DNA from: an uncultured Alphaproteobacteria bacterium | GTDB taxonomy: Bacteria; Pseudomonadota; Alphaproteobacteria; HIMB59; GCA-002718135 | Assembly (NCBI GenBank): GCA_902537325.1 | Contig: CACBAT010000015.1 | Location: 1-40,377, forward strand | Direction: 5' to 3' | Length of the DNA: 40,377 bases | Part shown: positions 32,366-40,377 of the stretch, piece after piece | Layout of the letters: each line of letters opens with the position of its first letter | Position numbering within the stretch: the stretch's first letter is position 1 | Position numbers and translations under genes: made by a program | The notes under the pieces: generated by a model | The model's input: the letters and a program-made list of their open reading frames with translations, nothing else | Told to the model about the DNA's origin: nothing | Database searches by the model: none

Positions 32366-34132
32366 ATGTCTACTAGGTCTTTAAGAAATAGACTTGCTGA
32401 TACAACAAATATTTGGCCCGGTTTTGTAGATGTTTTAGCTACATTATTAATTGTAATTATCTTTGTGTTAATGGTTTTTACAGTTTCACAAATATACTTA
32501 AGTGATGCTATATCCGGAAGGGATAAAGCACTACAAGATTTAAGATCACAAATTAATGAACTTTCAAAAATATTAGTTATTGAAACTAAAGATAAAGAGG
32601 AAGCCCTTTCAACCCTCTCAGAAACAGAGAAAAAACTTGAAGATACGCAATCAAATTTAAAAAATGAACAGTTATTAAGTGAACAATTACAAACAGATGT
32701 AGCAAAAAAACGATCAGAAATATTTGTTCAAGAGCAGAATATTATTGCACTATCTGAGCAAATTAGCAATCTTTTAAAAGAGTTAAGAATAGTTGCAAAT
32801 GCTCTAGAAACGTATGAAGGACAAGACATTGCTTTACTCGAAACTGAAGGTTTAGGTGAAAGAATTAATAAAGCACTAGCAACAAGGATTAATCAGCTTA
32901 AAATACTTAATCAAGAATTAGATAATGCTAATTTTAAACTAATAGAAAGCGAGAAATCTCTTAAAGCAATAATTTCAGAATTAAATGAAAAGAATAATAA
33001 TTTAATGGCTATAAACGAAAGTTTGGGTTTAGAGGATGGAGGAATTGAAGAGCAATTGTTGGCAATAAAAAACAAAAATGAGGAACTACTAAGTTTAAAT
33101 AACGAATTAGAGAAAACAAATATTGAATTATCTTCAAGAGATGAAGAATTACAAAATCAAATATCTCAATATCAACAATTAATGAATGATCTTTTAGAAA
33201 TTAATGATAGTCTTGGCTTAAAAGATGCATCACTTAATGAGCAACTTGATGCAATTAGATTTAAAAATGAAGAACTAGCAAGATTAAATAAAGACTTATT
33301 ACAGAAAGATAATACCATTTTCAATCTTCGTGGAAAAATTTCTGAATTAAATAATGTACTGTCTTTGTCTGAAGAAAAACAAAAACAGCAACTTGAAAAA
33401 CTTGAACTCCTCCAAAATCAAATTGTTTCATTAGAAGAAGAGAATCAAACACAAAAGGAAACGTCACTTGAAGAAATTGAAAAAATGGAAATACAAGCTT
33501 CAAGAACATTAGAACAGGTAGAAATTCTCTCTAATCAAATTGATACTTTACAAAAAGAAATAGCTTTACTTAATAGCGCTTTAGAATCGAGTGAAAGTCA
33601 GGCTTTAATTAAGGATTTAGAAATTGAAGTACTTGGTGAAAAATTAAACAAAGCCCTTACATCGAAAGTATTTGAGCTCCAAAAATATAGATCTGAGTTT
33701 TTTGGAAAATTACAATCTATTTTAGGTGATAGAAAAGACATTAAAATTGTAGGAGATAGATTTATTTTTGAATCAGAGCTATTATTTGATTCTGCTTCAG
33801 CAGATTTACAACTATCTGGTAAAGAAAAGTTAAGTGAAATTGGCCTTACTTTAAAAGAGACTACTAATGATATCCCCTCAGATATTGATTGGATTATAAT
33901 GGTAGAAGGACACACTGACAAACGACCTATACAGACAATTAGATATCCATCTAACTGGGAACTATCTTCAGCTAGAGCTAATACAGTTCTAAAACTTCTT
34001 CTTGACCTCGGTTTTCCTCCAAATAGATTAGCATCGGCAGGATATGGAGAGTTTTACCCTATAAGTGAAGGAGAAACTGAGAGTGATCTGCAGCAAAATA
34101 GAAGAATTGAATTAAAACTCACTTCTCGCTAA
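32366..34132 (+). CDS. Membrane-anchored long coiled-coil protein with C-terminal OmpA/MotB peptidoglycan-binding domain
   Basis: 588 residues. A short cytoplasmic start with WPGFVDVLATLL (17-28) leads into one transmembrane helix (about 22-43), like MotB/ExbD partners. Residues 48-445 are almost unbroken coiled coil with internal repeats: 216-248 and 279-311 are near copies 63 residues apart, and 158-178 recurs at 418-438. The OmpA-like domain (about 455-588) contains LLFDSASADL, VEGHTDKRP, WELSSARA and the QNRRIE end. The MotB-type Asp expected in the helix is Asp22. It is the partner of the MotA-like protein upstream. Length of the coil is far greater than in MotB, and homologs of this layout occur in many alphaproteobacteria. 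Confidence 0.88.
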   Translation: MSTRSLRNRLADTTNIWPGFVDVLATLLIVIIFVLMVFTVSQIYLSDAISGRDKALQDLRSQINELSKILVIETKDKEEALSTLSETEKKLEDTQSNLKNEQLLSEQLQTDVAKKRSEIFVQEQNIIALSEQISNLLKELRIVANALETYEGQDIALLETEGLGERINKALATRINQLKILNQELDNANFKLIESEKSLKAIISELNEKNNNLMAINESLGLEDGGIEEQLLAIKNKNEELLSLNNELEKTNIELSSRDEELQNQISQYQQLMNDLLEINDSLGLKDASLNEQLDAIRFKNEELARLNKDLLQKDNTIFNLRGKISELNNVLSLSEEKQKQQLEKLELLQNQIVSLEEENQTQKETSLEEIEKMEIQASRTLEQVEILSNQIDTLQKEIALLNSALESSESQALIKDLEIEVLGEKLNKALTSKVFELQKYRSEFFGKLQSILGDRKDIKIVGDRFIFESELLFDSASADLQLSGKEKLSEIGLTLKETTNDIPSDIDWIIMVEGHTDKRPIQTIRYPSNWELSSARANTVLKLLLDLGFPPNRLASAGYGEFYPISEGETESDLQQNRRIELKLTSR

Positions 34133-34173
34133 TTTGCCTTAAATTTAACATAAACTGATCATAAAAATTAAAT

Positions 34174-34677
34174 ATGAGATTTTTAATTTTATTTGTTTTA
34201 AGTTTCTTTAGTTCATATTCTGTATTTGCTGCATGCAGTGATCAACCAGCAAATGAGGTGGATTGGACTAATTGTAATTTTGTAGAAAATCTCGATCTTT
34301 CTGGTACCGGTTTGGCAAACTCTCAAATGTCAGGAGTTAATTTATCTTTATCTAATTTTGAAAAATCCCAGCTTAATAATTCAAATTTATCTATTGGTAA
34401 TTTTATCTTCTCAAATTTCAGTAATTCAAATTTATATGCTTCAAATTTACAGGGAGCTAATTGTAATAATGCTAACTTTGATAATGCAAACCTTGCAAAA
34501 GTAAACTTTGAGGGATCTAATCTCTTTGGAGCGACTTTTAAAGGTGCAAATCTATATGAGGCAAATCTACTTGGTGCTAATATTTCAGGTGCAATGTTTG
34601 ATGAAGCAAATTTGTCAAATGCTATATGGATAGATGGTAAAAAATGTGCTCTTGGTTCTATAGGCAGTTGCCAATAA
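34174..34677 (+). CDS. Secreted pentapeptide-repeat protein
   Basis: 167 residues with a signal peptide at 1-19 (cleavage VFA-AC). From about residue 40 to 150 the sequence follows the A(N/D)Lxx pentapeptide pattern (LSGTGLANSQMSGVNLSLSN and so on), which folds as a right-handed beta helix. Three mature cysteines near the start (ACSDQ, NCNF) and two near the end (KKCALGSIGSC) could cap the helix with disulfides. The function of such periplasmic pentapeptide proteins is not known; the fold suggests a binding surface. The preceding gap of 41 bases holds no clear terminator. Confidence 0.85.
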   Translation: MRFLILFVLSFFSSYSVFAACSDQPANEVDWTNCNFVENLDLSGTGLANSQMSGVNLSLSNFEKSQLNNSNLSIGNFIFSNFSNSNLYASNLQGANCNNANFDNANLAKVNFEGSNLFGATFKGANLYEANLLGANISGAMFDEANLSNAIWIDGKKCALGSIGSCQ

Positions 34678-34805
34678 TTTTTTTATTTCTTTTTATTTAT
34701 AGTTGCAAAATGTCAACCGTATCTGAAATACAAAAAAATGATGATAATAAAGTTAATTTTAAGATCTCAGGAAGTAAAGAAACTGGTATTCAAATAAATA
34801 ACTAA
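34668..34805 (+). CDS. Possible tiny lipoprotein (non-ATG start)
   Basis: A frame read from TTG at 34668 encodes 45 residues: a hydrophobic PIIFLFLFIYSC stretch with a lipobox-like IYSC, then a hydrophilic tail of about 33 residues ending in KETGIQINN. This looks like a minimal lipoprotein, but the n-region has no basic residue, the start is TTG and no Shine-Dalgarno was found; an internal ATG at 34710 would give only 31 residues without the lipobox. It overlaps the end of the pentapeptide gene by 10 bases. The remaining bases to 34851 show no other feature. Confidence 0.3.
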   Translation: MPIIFLFLFIYSCKMSTVSEIQKNDDNKVNFKISGSKETGIQINN

Positions 34806-34851
34806 AATATTAATTTACTTTTATCAAATTTAGTGATTTGACCTTTAAACA

Positions 34852-35754
34852 ATGAGTCAAAATTCTTATCTATATGCCTTTAGTGTAGTTTTTCTTGCTG
34901 GAATTTTTTGGAGTTTTGGAGCGTTGACTGTTAGATATATGGTGGATGGTCATCAATATGTTTTTCAATATTTATTTTATAGAGGTTTAACTATTTCAAT
35001 TATACTTCTTATATATTTATTTTTTCGGGAAGGATTTGCTTTTTATAAAAATTTTCTCAAAATAGGAATACCATCTATACTTGGAGGTTTATTTCTAGCA
35101 ACAGCTTTTACTGGGTTCATTTTTTCTATTACTATGACTACGGCTGCCGTAACTTTATTTATGTTAGCAGCGATGCCTTTTATTGCAGCGATTGTTGGTT
35201 ATTTTGTTCTTGGCGAAATACTAAAAAGATCAACATTAATTGCCATGATTGTAGCATTTATAGGTGTTTGCGTAATGATTATAAATGACAGTATTTCTGG
35301 AACTGCTTTAGGTGCAATAATAGGATTTATTTCTGCAACTGGTTTTGCATTGTACACTGTAACAATAAGATGGAAACCTGAAACACCAAAATTCACAACA
35401 GTTGTTTTAGCGGGGCTATTTTGTGCAATATTTGCGTTCTTTATTTTAGGCTTCTCTTTTGAACCTTTTATTCTGATGCCTGAAATAAATAGTTATTTGA
35501 GTATACTTCATGGAATAATTGTTGCAGCTGGCTTAATACTTTACAGTCTTGGAGCAAAATACTTACCCTCAGCTGAGCTAGCACTTTTATCTTTAATGGA
35601 AGTTGTTGGAGGAGTTCTGTGGGTTTGGCTTCCTATTTTTGGAATTAATGAAGTACCAAGTACAACTGTAATAATTGGAGGTTTCATAATAACTTTAGCT
35701 GTAGTTTATTATGGTTTTGCTGCTAGGCAGATTGATATCAATATTAAAACTTAA
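34852..35754 (+). CDS. EamA/DMT-family transporter
   Basis: 300-residue integral membrane protein with ten predicted helices arranged as two EamA repeats (about 8-145 and 150-292). The first repeat has [11 protein letters not shown] and [17 protein letters not shown], the second [20 protein letters not shown], which are the characteristic end-of-repeat motifs of drug/metabolite exporters. The substrate is not predictable. The stop overlaps the facing hemA stop by 4 bases. Confidence 0.9.
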   Translation: MSQNSYLYAFSVVFLAGIFWSFGALTVRYMVDGHQYVFQYLFYRGLTISIILLIYLFFREGFAFYKNFLKIGIPSILGGLFLATAFTGFIFSITMTTAAVTLFMLAAMPFIAAIVGYFVLGEILKRSTLIAMIVAFIGVCVMIINDSISGTALGAIIGFISATGFALYTVTIRWKPETPKFTTVVLAGLFCAIFAFFILGFSFEPFILMPEINSYLSILHGIIVAAGLILYSLGAKYLPSAELALLSLMEVVGGVLWVWLPIFGINEVPSTTVIIGGFIITLAVVYYGFAARQIDINIKT

Positions 35755-36986
35755 ATATTTGCTGTAACTTTATTAATATTTTTTCTTGGTAAATTATTTT
35801 TAGACCAAACTGCATCAAGACCCTTAATCATTTTTTCGATATGCTCTTTTCTATGTTTTGGGGTAACAGTTATTCTTAGTCTTTCTAAACCTTTTGGTAC
35901 AGTCGGGTAAAAAATTGGTTGTGCATAAACACCATGATCATCAATTAAATCCTTAGACACCTTTTTGCATAAAAAAGGATCATTAATTAATACTGCTACA
36001 ATATGAGAATTTGTATCCAAATAAGGAATTGCTAAGGAATCTAAATTTTCTCTTATTAAAGCTGCATTTTCTTTTATTCTTATTCTTAGTTGTTCTGCCA
36101 GAGAAACAATATCTATTGCTTTAGCTGCTCCTGCAGCAATTGATGGGCATATTGAAGTTGTAAAAATAAAACCTGGAGCGAAACTTCTAATATAATCAAT
36201 TATTTCTGAACTAGCTGCAATATAACCTCCCATTTGACCATATGCTTTTGCTAAAGTTCCATTAATAATATCTATTTTATCTTCAACTCCCATTTCTACT
36301 GCAATACCTTTACCTTCTTCACCGTAAAGTCCAACTGAATGAACTTCATCCAGATATGTCATACAGTTATATTTTTTTGCTAACTCTACAATTTTAACTA
36401 TAGGTGATCTTATACCTTCCATAGAGTATAAACTTTCAAAAACGATTAACTTAGGATTATCTACATTTGACTCTTTTAGTAACTGTTCTAAATGATCAAT
36501 GTCATTGTGTTTAAATATATGACACTTAGCACCACTATTCTTAATACCTTGTATTAAAGAAGCGTGATTTAATTCATCAGAAAATATCTCAATATCTTTA
36601 ATTTTTTTTCCTAAAGTCCATAGAGTAGATTGGTTTGCTGTATAAGCAGAAGCAAAAACTAATGCCGCCTCTTTATTATGAACATTTGCCAGTTTTTTTT
36701 CAAGTTCAGTATGATAGGTTGATGTACCAGAAATATTTCTTGTTCCACCTGAACCAGATCCATATTCAAGTAGTGTTTTTACAATTTCATTTACTACCTC
36801 TGGGTGCTGACTCATGTTAAGATAGTCATTAGAACACCAAACCTCGACTTCTCTTTCTTTATTTTTGAAACTTTCATCTGCATTTGGAAAACTTTTTATA
36901 GGTCTGTCTATGTTTCTAAAGTCCCTATAAAGACCTTGATCTTTTAAATTTTTTATTTCAGTTTCAAAGAAATTTTTATATTGCAT
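35751..36986 (-). CDS. hemA: 5-aminolevulinate synthase
   Basis: Condenses glycine and succinyl-CoA to 5-aminolevulinate, the first step of heme synthesis by the C4 route used by alphaproteobacteria. 411 residues, normal length. PLP-enzyme motifs: [12 protein letters not shown] (51-62), [13 protein letters not shown] (77-89), [11 protein letters not shown] (135-145, His141), [11 protein letters not shown] (212-222; Asp213, His216) and the PLP lysine in [12 protein letters not shown] (243-254, Lys247). The usual GTLGKA is GTLAKA here. It is separate from the other heme genes at 37648-40377 but within 1.7 kb. Confidence 0.94.
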   Translation of the reverse strand: MQYKNFFETEIKNLKDQGLYRDFRNIDRPIKSFPNADESFKNKEREVEVWCSNDYLNMSQHPEVVNEIVKTLLEYGSGSGGTRNISGTSTYHTELEKKLANVHNKEAALVFASAYTANQSTLWTLGKKIKDIEIFSDELNHASLIQGIKNSGAKCHIFKHNDIDHLEQLLKESNVDNPKLIVFESLYSMEGIRSPIVKIVELAKKYNCMTYLDEVHSVGLYGEEGKGIAVEMGVEDKIDIINGTLAKAYGQMGGYIAASSEIIDYIRSFAPGFIFTTSICPSIAAGAAKAIDIVSLAEQLRIRIKENAALIRENLDSLAIPYLDTNSHIVAVLINDPFLCKKVSKDLIDDHGVYAQPIFYPTVPKGLERLRITVTPKHRKEHIEKMIKGLDAVWSKNNLPRKNINKVTANI

Positions 36987-37041
36987 TTTTATTAGATATC
37001 TTACCCAATCTTTAATTGTAAGTGTTTAATTGAATGAATTG

Positions 37042-37605
37042 TCACACCTTATTTCTACTAAAAGACATTCTCCTCCAGACACCATATTTATCTTTAATTA
37101 TAAATCGATGATACAACGCCGCTGCAATATGAAGTGAAAAAAGAGCTGTTAACATAAGTGCTGAGTAGTAGTGTATAGCTAGAGCTTGAGGGTATAAAAA
37201 AAAATTCTCTTCGATTAAAGGTGGTATTTTAATTAATCCCAAGAGATGAACATCTTCTCCTCCAAGCCATGTCATAAAGGTACCTTGAATAGGAATAAGA
37301 ATAACTAAACCATAAAGTACAAAATGAACTAAATTTGAAACCAATTTATGAAATAAAGGAATATTTTCATATTTAGGATGAGTATTAAATATGTATTTCC
37401 ACATTAATCTAAGCACAACTAAACTAAAGACTAAGGTGCCAAAAAATTTATGAGTAATAATAAAACCCATTTTAAGAGGAGAAAATTCCATATTATGAAG
37501 GCTAATCCCTGTTGCAACTTGCCAAAAAAGAAGAAGTGCCAATGACCAATGAAAAAGTTTTGCAACCAAGCCCCACGAAGATTTTGTACCTTTAAATTCA
37601 ACCAT
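37042..37605 (-). CDS. Cytochrome b561 family protein
   Basis: 187-residue membrane protein with four predicted helices and the histidines that bind two b-type hemes: His in AKLFHWSLALLLFWQ (helix 1), THKFFG (helix 2), and AIHYYSALMLTALFSLHIAAALYH in the last helix (cited in parts). This is the bacterial CybB-like family that passes electrons from quinol, for example to superoxide or other carriers. A TTG two codons upstream (37611) is a less likely start than the ATG at 37605. It sits divergent from hemC, so its heme use and heme synthesis genes are adjacent. Confidence 0.88.
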   Translation of the reverse strand: MVEFKGTKSSWGLVAKLFHWSLALLLFWQVATGISLHNMEFSPLKMGFIITHKFFGTLVFSLVVLRLMWKYIFNTHPKYENIPLFHKLVSNLVHFVLYGLVILIPIQGTFMTWLGGEDVHLLGLIKIPPLIEENFFLYPQALAIHYYSALMLTALFSLHIAAALYHRFIIKDKYGVWRRMSFSRNKV

Positions 37606-37647
37606 TACCAATTTTACAATATAGTGTTATTTATAGAAATATAAGTA

Positions 37648-39156
37648 ATGAAAATAAGAATTTTATCTAGAAAAAGTGACTTGGCAGTAATTCAAGCACG
37701 TGAATTTTCCGATTATTTGCAATCAAAACATCCTTTTGTAGAAATAGAATTTTTAACAAGAAGTACTTCAGGAGATAAAGATCTAAAAACACCTCTTTCT
37801 GAAATGCCAACAGAAGGTGTTTTTACTAATGATTTAAGAAATGAATTAATAAATAATAAATGTGATTTAATTGTCCATTCTTGGAAGGATCTTCCGATTG
37901 AAGTTGGAGAGAAAACTAAAATTGCTGCTACATTAAAACGTGCTGATAAACGAGATATATTGTTCTTAAAAAAAAATAAAAAAATGGATAGTAAGAAAAT
38001 TACTATTCTTTGCTCATCACCTCGAAGACAATATAATTTAGAAAATTTTATTGAAAATTATCTTCCACAAAAGTTTGATGAAGTTTGCTTTGAAAATATA
38101 AGGGGTAATATTCCCACTAGATTTAAGAAATTTTTGGAAGATCCTAATAGTGATGGTTTCATTGTTGCTAAGGCAGCAATTGATAGATTACTTTTAAATA
38201 ATTATTCTGAATTTAATGAATTAAAAACAACTCTAAAAGAATATATTAACAAATGTCTTTGGTCTGTTTTACCATTGTCTATAAACCCTTGTTCTCCTGG
38301 ACAAGGAGCTCTAGCGATTGAAACAAGAATTAAAGATAATAAACTTAACGAAATTTTAAATGATATTAATTTTTCCAAAGATTATTCGAATGTTATTCAA
38401 GAAAGAAATATTTTAAAAAATTATGGAGGAGGATGTCACCAAAAAATAGGAGTATCTTACATCTCACATAAATTAGGATTAGTTGTATCTAAAAGAGGTG
38501 AAGATGAAAATGGCAATCATTTTGAGAGCTGGGATTTTATTGATCCAAAAGATATAAGTTTTTCTAGTAATACAACAGATGAAATTTATCCTGAAAATTT
38601 AAAAAATTATAAAATATTTTCTAGAAGACAATTAAATGAAAATGTCGATGATATAAATAATTTACAAAATAAATGTATTTATGTTTCACGAATTAGCTCA
38701 ATCCCAGATAAGTCAAAAATCCAATCAAATAATGTTATTTGGACTAGTGGTTTAAGAACATGGAAAAATTTATCTGAAAGAGGTATTTGGGTTAATGGAA
38801 CTTCAGATGGTTTGGGTGAGGATTTTGATAAAGATATTAACTCACTTACAAATTATCCTTGGGTTAAGTTAACTCATTCTCAATCTCCTGAAAGCTCGAT
38901 AAAAAATAAAATTGAAACGTATCAATTGGAGTCTATCGATTTTGAAATAGATATAGTAAAGAAGAAGTACTTTTATTGGATGAGCAGTTCAGCTTTTAAG
39001 GCGAGTGTTGATAAATATCCTAAAATTATAGAAAAATATCATTTTTGTGGCCCAGGAAATACTTACAATGAGATTAGTAAAATATTAGGTAATGATAAAA
39101 ATCTTTTTGTTGAGCTATCTTATGATAGTTGGAAGAAAAAATTACTAAAAGACTAA
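37648..39156 (+). CDS. hemC: Hydroxymethylbilane synthase fused to a divergent uroporphyrinogen-III synthase-like domain
   Basis: 502 residues. Residues 1-310 are porphobilinogen deaminase with a complete active site: Arg8 and Ser10 (LSRKS), HSWKDLP with the essential Asp81, SSPRR (123-127), NIRGNIPTRF (150-159) and the dipyrromethane-cofactor Cys263 in YGGGCHQ. HemC normally ends near 310. The remaining 190 residues include YFYWMSSSAFKASV (441-454), which resembles the TSxxAV segment, and FCGPGNTYNEISKIL (466-480), which resembles the GxxTA motif of HemD. It is therefore probably a HemC-HemD fusion with a very diverged HemD half. The next gene, hemE, starts 2 bases after the stop. Confidence 0.87.
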   Translation: MKIRILSRKSDLAVIQAREFSDYLQSKHPFVEIEFLTRSTSGDKDLKTPLSEMPTEGVFTNDLRNELINNKCDLIVHSWKDLPIEVGEKTKIAATLKRADKRDILFLKKNKKMDSKKITILCSSPRRQYNLENFIENYLPQKFDEVCFENIRGNIPTRFKKFLEDPNSDGFIVAKAAIDRLLLNNYSEFNELKTTLKEYINKCLWSVLPLSINPCSPGQGALAIETRIKDNKLNEILNDINFSKDYSNVIQERNILKNYGGGCHQKIGVSYISHKLGLVVSKRGEDENGNHFESWDFIDPKDISFSSNTTDEIYPENLKNYKIFSRRQLNENVDDINNLQNKCIYVSRISSIPDKSKIQSNNVIWTSGLRTWKNLSERGIWVNGTSDGLGEDFDKDINSLTNYPWVKLTHSQSPESSIKNKIETYQLESIDFEIDIVKKKYFYWMSSSAFKASVDKYPKIIEKYHFCGPGNTYNEISKILGNDKNLFVELSYDSWKKKLLKD

Positions 39157-39158
39157 AA

Positions 39159-40157
39159 ATGACAAATATTTTATTCGAAAATGCTCTCAAAAGAAATATT
39201 CAAAGAACACCACCCATTTGGTTCATGAGACAGGCTGGAAGGTACCATTCGCATTATCGCAAGCTCAAAGAAAAATATACTTTTGAAGAACTTTGTAAAA
39301 CTCCAGATTTAGCCGCAGAAGTCGCTTTTGGTCCAATACAAGAGTTTGATTACGATATTGCAATTTTATTCAGTGATATTTTATTTATCTTGGAGGGACT
39401 TGGTTTAGAATTAAAGTTTGACCCAGGACCAAAATTTAATTCTTATATAAATTCAGAAAACATTAATGATTATAATAATATTGATCGTGGCATTGATCAT
39501 ATGCAATTTCAATTTGAAGCTATAAAAATAACAAAAGAGAAATTGCCAAATAATAAAAGTTTAATTGGATTTGTTGGTGGACCTTGGACATTATCAAAAT
39601 ATGCATTTGGAAATAATAACTCTGATTTAATTGACACTAAAATGAATTTAGAATTTATTTCAAAAATTCTTTTACCCCTTCTTAAGAAAAATATTCAATT
39701 ACAATTAGATGCAGGTGTTGAACTTGTCATGATTTTTGATAGCTCCTTGTATGATTTAGATAAAATAAATTTTCATGAAATTTATTCAAAATTTTTGGAA
39801 GAGATTGCAATTTCTTTTCCAAATAAACTTGGCTATTATTCAAGAGGTAAGAGTTTAACAGATCTTAATTCTATCATCAGTTTTCCCTTTGCTGGTTTTG
39901 GCTATGATCACACAATAGATCTTAAATTTATGTTTGAAAATCAAAAACATGGATTTATTCAAGGAAATTTTAATGAACAATTAATGTTAAGTGAAACAGA
40001 TATATTTCTTAATGATTTAAAAGATTTTATTAAAAAAATGAAATCAATTGAAAATCTTAATGGCTGGATTTGTGGCCTTGGACATGGAATTAACAAAAAT
40101 ACTCCAGAAAAAAATGTTCATTTATTTATAGAAAATATCAGAAAAGAATTTAGCTAA
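39159..40157 (+). CDS. hemE: Uroporphyrinogen decarboxylase
   Basis: Decarboxylates uroporphyrinogen III to coproporphyrinogen III. In 332-residue numbering, [15 protein letters not shown] (19-33) is the family signature with the substrate-binding arginines, and [21 protein letters not shown] and the late GLGHGI with its conserved His follow. The open frame extends back to a TTG at 39129, but the ATG at 39159 gives the standard N-terminus and lies 2 bases after the hemC stop. It is in line with hemC and hemH, one heme operon. Confidence 0.95.
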   Translation: MTNILFENALKRNIQRTPPIWFMRQAGRYHSHYRKLKEKYTFEELCKTPDLAAEVAFGPIQEFDYDIAILFSDILFILEGLGLELKFDPGPKFNSYINSENINDYNNIDRGIDHMQFQFEAIKITKEKLPNNKSLIGFVGGPWTLSKYAFGNNNSDLIDTKMNLEFISKILLPLLKKNIQLQLDAGVELVMIFDSSLYDLDKINFHEIYSKFLEEIAISFPNKLGYYSRGKSLTDLNSIISFPFAGFGYDHTIDLKFMFENQKHGFIQGNFNEQLMLSETDIFLNDLKDFIKKMKSIENLNGWICGLGHGINKNTPEKNVHLFIENIRKEFS

Positions 40158-40162
40158 TAGAT

Positions 40163-40377
40163 ATGGTTAAATATATAGGTGAAAAAGATTATGAGCACGG
40201 CAGTAAAGAAAAAATTGGTATTTTAATTACTAACCTAGGCACTCCAGATGCTCCAAATAAAAAAGAACTAAAAGTTTATCTTAATCAATTTTTGTCAGAC
40301 CCTAGAGTAATCGAATTACCTAAAATCTTATGGCAAATTATATTGAAGCTAGTAATTTTACAAATAAGACCATCAAA
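40163..40377 (+). CDS. hemH: Ferrochelatase, N-terminal part (runs off window)
   Basis: The frame from ATG at 40163 stays open to the window end, giving 71 codons. [13 protein letters not shown] (19-31) and [15 protein letters not shown] (39-53) are the N-terminal hallmarks of ferrochelatase, which inserts iron into protoporphyrin IX. The last residues (LQIRPSK) match the RPxK that follows in the family. It starts 5 bases after the hemE stop. The metal-site His lies beyond the window. Confidence 0.92.
   Translation, partial: MVKYIGEKDYEHGSKEKIGILITNLGTPDAPNKKELKVYLNQFLSDPRVIELPKILWQIILKLVILQIRPS

Noticed and set aside
33598..33921. 107-residue minus-strand frame inside the OmpA-like gene
   Set aside because: Antisense shadow of the OmpA domain; no start signals and no recognisable motifs.
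31338..34132. Zorya-type phage defence system (MotA-like plus OmpA-like pair)
   Set aside because: No ZorC, ZorD or ZorE gene follows, and the long coil is on the OmpA-like periplasmic partner, not on the cytoplasmic tail of the MotA-like protein. The layout matches the widespread alphaproteobacterial pair.
37613..37640. Possible promoter TTTACA with TAGAAA before hemC
   Set aside because: Poor match and unsuitable 15-base spacing; not stronger than background in this AT-rich gap.

Overview
The window is about 40 kb of very AT-rich, tightly packed DNA. The gaps between genes are mostly under 150 bases, many start/stop codons overlap by 1-14 bases, and no tRNA, rRNA, mobile element or CRISPR array is visible. 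The gene set points to a streamlined marine alphaproteobacterium: a C4-type HemA (5-aminolevulinate synthase), a GcrA-type zinc domain, the MotA-like/OmpA-like pair common in that class, and hemC-hemE-hemH in a row. The low GC content combined with many sugar transport and breakdown genes resembles the SAR11-like lineage HIMB59/AEGEAN-169. That placement is inference from general knowledge, not from a search.

Region 1 (1-9208): a partial fucose/arabinose-isomerase-type gene reads off the left edge on the minus strand. Divergent from it is a plus-strand operon with a complete CUT1 sugar ABC importer (binding protein, two permeases, ATPase), a D-2-hydroxyacid dehydrogenase, two Gfo/Idh/MocA dehydrogenases and a uronate-isomerase-like protein. 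Region 2 (9201-11831, minus): an operon of an SDR dehydrogenase, a third Gfo/Idh/MocA dehydrogenase and a TIM-barrel sugar isomerase/epimerase. Region 3 (11862-15520): a mannitol/fructuronate reductase-type dehydrogenase and an Ldh2-type dehydrogenase on plus, facing mannonate dehydratase (uxuA) on minus. With the UxaC-like gene and the downstream kdgK and eda, these could form a full glucuronate-to-pyruvate route.

Region 4 (15574-26511): one long plus-strand operon for L-fucose. It encodes a CUT2 (ribose-type) ABC importer, an aldo/keto reductase (likely fucose dehydrogenase), L-fuconate dehydratase, a fuconolactonase-type amidohydrolase, an alpha-L-fucosidase without a signal peptide, a sugar mutarotase, KDG kinase and KDPG aldolase. 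The likely flow is import of fucose or short fucosides, release of fucose inside the cell, oxidation to the lactone, hydrolysis to fuconate, dehydration to 2-keto-3-deoxyfuconate, then cleavage by an enzyme that is not obvious here.

Region 5 (26508-37605): household and envelope genes in short units. These are an agmatinase-family hydrolase, a peroxiredoxin, a small exported protein, a NUDIX hydrolase, msrA, a small membrane protein, a stand-alone GcrA C-terminal domain, a cyclopropane-fatty-acid synthase, the MotA-like/OmpA-like pair, a secreted pentapeptide-repeat protein, a possible tiny lipoprotein, a DMT transporter, hemA and a cytochrome b561. Region 6 (37648-40377): heme synthesis, with a HemC fused to a divergent HemD-like half, then hemE and the start of hemH.

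Themes across the window: SBP-permease junctions carry hairpin terminators that should make the binding protein the most abundant product; several housekeeping genes have promoters so close to the ATG that the mRNA should be leaderless; facing genes overlap at their stop codons; and no transcription regulator is encoded beside any of the sugar operons.
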